Part shown: one piece after another, positions 56,902 to 64,000 of the stretch | Numbering within the stretch: position 1 is the first letter of the stretch | Layout: each line of letters starts with the position of its first letter | Assembly: GCF_029543125.1 (NCBI RefSeq) | Contig: NZ_JARQWW010000003.1 | Coordinates: 1 to 64,000 of the forward strand | Reading direction: 5' to 3' | Source: Caulobacter segnis | GTDB lineage: Bacteria > Pseudomonadota > Alphaproteobacteria > Caulobacterales > Caulobacteraceae | Length of the DNA: 64,000 nt | Made by a program: the position numbers and the translations under genes | Notes under the pieces: generated by a model | Seen by the model: the letters and a program-made list of their open reading frames with translations, nothing else | Database searches by the model: none | Told to the model about the DNA's origin: nothing

Positions 56902-56924
56902 ATGTTTGTTTCGAAGGATCGCTC

Positions 56925-57821
56925 GTGTCTGCAACAACGCACTTTCAGCACACCGTGGCCGGGCCGGCGATCTTCGCCGGCGTGGGTCTGCACACCGGTG
57001 CGCGCGTTCGCGTGGCCATCCGTCCCGCCGCCATCGAGACCGGCGTCGTCTTCGTCCGCACCGACGTCGCTGACCGCGACAACGTCGTGCCGGCGACCGC
57101 CCAGTCCGTCGGCAAGACTCAACTCGGCACGGTGATCAACAACGCCGCGGGCGTCTCGGTCTCGACCATCGAGCACCTGATGGCCGCCCTGGCCGCCCTG
57201 AACATCGACAACGCCATCGTCGAGCTCGACGGTCCGGAAGTGCCGATCATGGACGGCTCGTCCGAGCCCTTCGTCCAGATGCTGGACCGCGCCGGCCGCC
57301 GTCGCCAGGAAGCGCCGCGTCGCTACATCGAAATTCTGCGCCCGATCGAGGTGGTGGACGGCGACAAGCGCGCCACCCTGACGCCCGCCGACGGCTTCGA
57401 GGTCGCTTTCGAGATCGCCTTCGGCAGCAAGGCCATCGGCCGCCAGCGCGTCGATCTGGTCATGGACGAGCAGGCCTTCCGCGAAGAGCTTTCGGACTGC
57501 CGCACCTTCGGCTTCGTGCATGAGGTCGAGGCCCTGCGCGCCATTGGCCTGGCCCGCGGCGGCTCTATGGAGAACGCCGTGGTCATCGACGGCGACCGGG
57601 TGCTGAATCCCGAAGGTTTGCGCCGTCCGGACGAGTTCGTGCGGCACAAGGCGCTGGACGCCATCGGCGACCTCTATGTGCTCGGTTCGCCCATCCTGGG
57701 CCGCTTCGAGGGCGTGCTGGCCGGTCACGGCCTGAACAACGCCCTGGCCCGCGCCGTGGTGGCTAATCCGTCGGCTTGGCGCATCCGCACCTACGCCGCC
57801 GATCTCGCCGAAGCGGTCTGA
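56925..57821 (+). CDS. lpxC: UDP-3-O-acyl-N-acetylglucosamine deacetylase LpxC
   Basis: Committed step of lipid A synthesis, a zinc enzyme in the cytoplasm. 298 residues from the GTG at 56925 (AAGGA 6 bases upstream); the longer frame to 56760 would run through the ftsZ terminator. Zinc ligands His84 (STIEHLMAAL), His241 and Asp245 (RHKALDAIGD); His268 (LAGHGLNNAL) is the catalytic base region. VPIMDGSSEPFVQML is conserved. It follows ftsZ as in many Proteobacteria. Confidence 0.97.
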   Translation: MSATTHFQHTVAGPAIFAGVGLHTGARVRVAIRPAAIETGVVFVRTDVADRDNVVPATAQSVGKTQLGTVINNAAGVSVSTIEHLMAALAALNIDNAIVELDGPEVPIMDGSSEPFVQMLDRAGRRRQEAPRRYIEILRPIEVVDGDKRATLTPADGFEVAFEIAFGSKAIGRQRVDLVMDEQAFREELSDCRTFGFVHEVEALRAIGLARGGSMENAVVIDGDRVLNPEGLRRPDEFVRHKALDAIGDLYVLGSPILGRFEGVLAGHGLNNALARAVVANPSAWRIRTYAADLAEAV

Positions 57822-57908
57822 ATCTTCTCTGCGTTTGCGCCCGCTCATCGGTGGTGTAGAAGCGCTGACGGCGCGGGGGCGCGCGTTTGTTCTGCCAGGT
57901 GAGGATTC

Positions 57909-58904
57909 GTGCTTCGTAACCCTGTGAGCCGTACGGTCGTTGTCAGCGCCGCGCTTGTCGCAGCCCTCGCTGTGTCGGGCTGCGCCGGCAACAAGAAGAA
58001 GCCGACGATTCAGTATGAGGAACGCCCCGTCGAACTCCTCTACGCCACGGGCGCGGACCGTCTGGACCGCCGTGAGTGGGACGACGCCGTAAACTACTTC
58101 CGGGAAGTGGAGCGTCAGCATCCGTATTCGGAATGGTCGCGCCGGGCGATTCTGATGACCGCCTACGCCCACTACCAAGGCAACGATTATGCCGAGGCCA
58201 TCGGCGACGCCGAGCGATTCATCTCGCTGTATCCGGGCAATCCGTCGACGGTCTACGCCTACTACCTGAAGGCCATCTGCTACTTCGAGCAGATCGTCGA
58301 CGTCGAACGCGACCAAGCCTACACCGAGCAGGCGCTCGCCGCCCTGCGCGAGGTCGTCCAGCGCTATCCGAACACCGAATACGCCCTGGATTCGCGCCTG
58401 AAGATCGACATGGTCAACGACCAGCTGGCGGGCAAGGAGATGACCATCGGTCGTCACTACTTGCGCAACGGCAACGCTCTGGCCGCCATCGGCCGGTTCC
58501 GCACCGTCGTCGACCGCTATCAGACCACCACCCACACGCCGGAAGCTCTGTACCGTCTGGTGGAGAGCTATCTGACCGTCGGCCTGATCGACGAGGCGAC
58601 CAAGAACGGCGCCGTGCTCGGCTACAACTATGGCGGCGACATCTGGTACCGCGACGCATACCGCCTGCTGAACGACCGCGGCCTGCGCCCGGCGGTCGAG
58701 CCGCGCACGCCCGGCGCCAAGCGCAGCTATCTGGAGCGTTTGACCGGCACCGGCAAGAACCGGGCCCTGCCGCCGCCGGTGGAGCAAGCCCCCAACGCGG
58801 CTGGCGAACGCAAGGCTCCGACGGCCGAAGCGACCGCGACGCCGGCCGTGAAGGCGCAGCCGAAGCCCAAGAAGAGCTTCCTGAAGCGACTCTGGCCTCT
58901 TTGA
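57909..58904 (+). CDS. bamD: Outer membrane assembly lipoprotein BamD
   Basis: Essential BAM complex lipoprotein. 331 residues. The signal ends in LAVSGC with Cys25 as the lipidated residue. Tetratricopeptide-like repeats follow (LDRREWDDAVNYFREVERQH, AEAIGDAERFISLYPGNPST, YYLKAICYFEQIVDVERDQA, GRHYLRNGNALAAIGRFRTV). The last 60 residues are a Pro/Ala-rich tail ending KKSFLKRLWPL. Starts at GTG with GAGGAT upstream. It is unlinked in function to recN but adjacent in many related genomes. Confidence 0.95.
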   Translation: MLRNPVSRTVVVSAALVAALAVSGCAGNKKKPTIQYEERPVELLYATGADRLDRREWDDAVNYFREVERQHPYSEWSRRAILMTAYAHYQGNDYAEAIGDAERFISLYPGNPSTVYAYYLKAICYFEQIVDVERDQAYTEQALAALREVVQRYPNTEYALDSRLKIDMVNDQLAGKEMTIGRHYLRNGNALAAIGRFRTVVDRYQTTTHTPEALYRLVESYLTVGLIDEATKNGAVLGYNYGGDIWYRDAYRLLNDRGLRPAVEPRTPGAKRSYLERLTGTGKNRALPPPVEQAPNAAGERKAPTAEATATPAVKAQPKPKKSFLKRLWPL

Positions 58905-58934
58905 TCTGAGAAGATTCGCGGCGATCTTGGGCCC

Positions 58935-60618
58935 ATGCTCATCGGCCTCGGCATCCGTGACGTCGTCCTGATCGAAAGCCTGGACCTGTCCATCGGCGAA
59001 GGCCTCACCGTGCTTACGGGTGAGACCGGGGCCGGCAAGTCGATCATTCTGGACTCCCTGGGTCTGGCGACGGGCATGCGCGCCGATGCGGGCCTGGTCC
59101 GCCGAGGCGCGTCCCAGGCTTCGGCAACGGCGCTGTTCGCCCTGACCCCCGACCATCCCGTCTGGGCCTATCTCGACGAGAAGGGCCTGGACTACGATCG
59201 CAGCGAGGATCTGGTCCTGCGTCGGCAGTTGGGCGCGGACGGCCGTTCGCGGGCCTTCGTCAACGATCAGGCGACCAGTGTCGGGGTCCTGAAGGACCTG
59301 GGCGGCATGCTGCTGGAGGTCCATGGCCAGCACGAGACCGTCGGCCTGCTGGATTCCAAGACCCACCGTCCGCTTCTGGACGCCTATGGCGCGGTGAGCG
59401 CATCGGCCGTCGCCTCGGCGTGGAGCGCCTGGCGCGCCGCCCGCGAGGTGCTGGAGGGCCTGCGCACCCAGGCCGCCAATGCCGAAGCCGAAATCGAGGA
59501 GTTGAGCCTGCGGCTCGCCGAGCTTGACCGCCTCGATCCCCGCGAAGGGGAGGAGACGGAGCTGGCGGAAGAGCGGGCCCTGCTGGGTTCGGCGGAGAAG
59601 GCCCTGGCCGACATCGCCTCCGCCCAGGAGCAGCTTTCCGGCGATGGCCTGTCCAACCGCCTGGCCCAGGCCTTCCGCGCCCTGGAGCGCGCCCGTGACC
59701 GGGCTCTGCAGGCCGGGGCCACGCCGGACGGCCAGGCAGTGTCGCGCCTGATCGCCGCCTGCGAGTCCGTGGACCGGGCTTTGGTGGAGGCGCAGGAAGC
59801 CTCCGCCGCCGTGGACGCCGCCGCTGACGCCTTTGAATTTGAGCCCGACCGCCTGGAGAGGGCGGAGGAGCGGCTGTTCGCCCTGCGCGGCATGGCCCGC
59901 AAGCTGAACGTCTCCGTCGAGGAGTTGCCGCTGGTTCGCGCCGAGTACGCCCAGCGCCTTCAATCGGTGGAGAGTGTGGGCGAAAGCCTGGTCACCGCCG
60001 AGCGTGAGGCCGCTGAGGCGCGCGAGGCCTATCTGTTCGCCGCCGAGACCCTGACCGCCGAACGCAGGGCCGCCGGCGACCGTCTGGCCGCCGCCGTCGA
60101 GGCGGAGCTGGTCCCCCTGAAGCTGGAGAAGGCCCGCTTCCGCGTGGCGGTCGAGCCGATGGGCGAGGACAAGGCCGGACCGTCCGGCATGGACCGCATC
60201 ACCTTCCAGGTCGCCACCAACCCGGGCAGTCCGTTCGGTGAGATTGGGGCCATCGCTTCGGGCGGCGAGCTGGCGCGTTTCGCCCTGTCGTTGAAGGCGG
60301 CCCTGGCTGGCCGCGCCGAGGGCGCGCAGCCGCTGATGATCTTCGACGAGGTGGATCAGGGCGTCGGCGGGGCCGTGGCCGACGCCGTGGGCCTGCGCCT
60401 GCGCCGTCTGGCCGGTGACGCGCAGGTGATGGTGGTCACTCACAGCCCGCAGGTGGCGGCGCGCGGCCACGCCCACTGGCGCATCGCCAAGGCGGGCGAC
60501 GGCGAGGCGCTGCGCACCAAGGTCGAGGTCCTGTCTCCCGCCGCGCGGGAGGAGGAGACCGCCCGCATGCTGGCGGGCGCCGAGATCACCGAGGCGGCCC
60601 GCGCCGCCGCCCGGGCGC

Positions 60619-60632
<14 letters not shown>
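58935..60632 (+). CDS. recN: DNA repair protein RecN
   Basis: SMC-like ATPase in double-strand break repair. 565 residues. Walker A GETGAGKSIIL at 29-39, a central coiled coil (about 150-370, rich in A, E, R and L), Walker B and signature parts ASGGELARFALSLKAALAG and LMIFDEVDQGVGGAVADAVG, then VMVVTHSPQVAARGHAHWRI. Start ATG is 14 bases after GAAGATTCGCGGCGA. The 3' end overlaps the convergent M28 peptidase by 14 bases. Confidence 0.95.

Positions 60633-64000
<3,368 letters not shown>

Noticed and set aside
56862..60476. Very long (1204-codon) minus-strand open frame across lpxC, bamD and recN
   Set aside because: It is antisense to three well-recognised genes and mirrors their GC-rich codons; the translation is Ala/Gly/Arg/His-rich with no domain. 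Similar long frames at 4609-6339, 10983-12386 and 41903-43912 are rejected for the same reason.

Overview
The window is a GC-rich stretch of a chromosome from an alphaproteobacterium, most likely in the Caulobacteraceae (Caulobacter, Phenylobacterium or a close relative). The evidence is the Caulobacter-type RpoA, MraZ, MurC and FtsZ sequences, a CC0125/CC1285-type lipoprotein, and control regions rich in GANTC (CcrM methylation) and TTAA-N7-TTAAC (CtrA) motifs. It is nearly all core genome. No phage, IS element, CRISPR array, defence system or secondary-metabolite cluster is visible.

Layout. 1-2965: the 3' end of tuf with a strong terminator, then a secreted GIN-type repeat protein and, on the minus strand, an outer-membrane beta-barrel protein. 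These two genes separate tuf from the S10 operon, which has its own promoter and leader. 2966-17142: the S10-spc-alpha ribosomal superoperon (rpsJ to rplQ, with secY, adk and rpoA). It contains one internal intrinsic terminator (after rpmD) and one internal promoter (before rpsM). 17173-35185: a mixed housekeeping region with an ArsC-like reductase, a broken SRPBCC gene, a TetA-like exporter, a lipoprotein HtrA protease, a VOC protein, RarA, two RluA-family pseudouridine synthases flanking a lipoprotein gene and the fluoride channel gene, a TPR-2OG oxygenase, a DUF1501/DUF1800 pair, an ATP12 chaperone, propionyl-CoA carboxylase beta, a crotonase, a DMT exporter and a peptidoglycan amidase. 35215-35601: the RNase P RNA.

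35781-57821: the division and cell-wall (dcw) cluster mraZ-rsmH-ftsL-ftsI-murE-murF-mraY-murD-ftsW-murG-murC-murB-ddl-ftsQ-ftsA-ftsZ-lpxC. It makes the lipid II precursor, flips or polymerises it, and builds the division ring. Two places are interrupted: a minus-strand secreted protein gene between murG and murC, and an M28 peptidase plus an 82-residue minus-strand gene between murB and ddl. 57909-64000: bamD, recN, a membrane M28 peptidase on the minus strand, and the start of ligA.

The most interesting signals are regulatory. A facing pair of triple MraZ boxes lies upstream of mraZ. A CtrA-like box sits in an AT-rich island inside the 3' end of ddl, just before ftsQA. The gap before ftsZ holds six GANTC sites and a perfect CtrA box. 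These fit known Caulobacter cell-cycle control, and the exact layout here deserves a check. I did not find a convincing new multi-gene system. Start codons were chosen from Shine-Dalgarno sequences, overlap with the preceding gene and usual family length; the alternatives are given in the entries.
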